Source: Tillus elongatus (Eukaryota > Arthropoda > Insecta > Coleoptera > Cleridae). From it: a stretch of DNA of 64,000 nucleotides. A program made the position numbers and the translations under genes. This document shows positions 63,980 to 64,000 of this stretch, piece by piece. The stretch is taken from contig OZ023266.1 of the NCBI GenBank assembly GCA_964006375.1, positions 15,429,565 to 15,493,564 of the forward strand, read 5' to 3'. The notes beneath the pieces were generated by a model. It had not been told where the DNA came from and ran no database searches. It saw nothing but the letters and a program-made list of their open reading frames with translations. Position 1 is the first letter of the stretch; each line of letters begins with the position of its first letter.

Positions 63980-64000
63980 AGACAGAGAGACATGTTTTTG

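Overview
This window looks like transposon-dense intergenic or intronic DNA from a large, AT-rich arthropod (probably insect) genome. The basis is the mix of elements: a Gypsy-type LTR retrotransposon primed by a tRNA-Leu-like site, several decayed non-LTR retrotransposons, mariner-like transposases with an insect-type N-terminal helix-turn-helix, a tRNA-derived SINE family with clean target-site duplications, a 5S-rRNA-like fragment and more than twenty (TA)n arrays. I found no convincing host protein-coding gene. Species assignment is inference only.

The dominant family is a non-autonomous repeat, called 'element H' here. In its canonical orientation it starts TTTTAGTGAATTTTC, with a palindromic 5' end. 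It carries a (TA)n array after about 130 bp and finishes with a roughly 300-bp terminal module ending in a small hairpin, ACGCACTTGCTGCGT, then CCAGA next to a T-run. About twenty complete or partial copies are present (0.5-1.6, 4.0-4.2, 5.1-6.8, 7.1, 15.5-16.3, 16.8-17.9, 18.1-19.9, 20.1-20.6, 21.0-23.5, 24.0-26.7, 27.4-27.9, 28.4-29.4, 31.0, 36.0-36.4, 36.6-37.9, 41.3, 45.7-46.7, 50.8-51.1, 54.9-55.3, 56.9-57.1 and 60.1-61.7 kb). The short terminal inverted similarity, the 3' hairpin and the central microsatellite resemble Helentron-associated non-autonomous elements (HINE/DINE-1 type). No replicase-helicase is present to prove this.

Layout. 2.4-10.5 kb holds Gypsy-type material on the minus strand, bracketed by LTRs and a 4-bp ATAT repeat. 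Its right part (7.5-10.5 kb) has the 5' LTR, primer site, gag, protease and half of RT. Its left part (2.4-4.0 kb) has the 3' LTR and integrase end, fused to a second copy of the gag N-terminus and leader. Element H sequence lies between the two. 12.7-13.7, 51.9-54.3 and 62.4-63.6 kb are three truncated copies of one non-LTR family. 46.7-48.97 kb is a different LINE with an RNase H domain. 58.7-59.8 kb is the C-terminal part of a LINE with a CCHC finger and a restriction-like endonuclease signature. 21.9-23.35 and 24.1-26.06 kb are two mariner-like elements, each inserted inside the (TA)n array of an element H copy. 38.7-41.2 kb is a third mariner-like element with inverted repeats of about 520 bp. 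41.4-42.2 kb is a long-TIR MITE, followed at 42.2-43.4 kb by a transposase remnant with a possible 61-bp intron. tRNA-Gly-like SINEs lie at 28.97, 44.51 and 51.37 kb, each with 12-14 bp duplications.

Relationships. Nothing here forms an operon-like or co-acting gene set. The history is one of nesting: element H supplies (TA)n arrays, TA-targeting DNA transposons land in them, and a SINE has landed in an element H terminal module. A pre-insertion (empty) version of the site occupied by one LINE copy is visible elsewhere in the window. All coding regions seen are broken or truncated. Six loci share a hammerhead-ribozyme-like core pattern, which is the most unusual structural signal.
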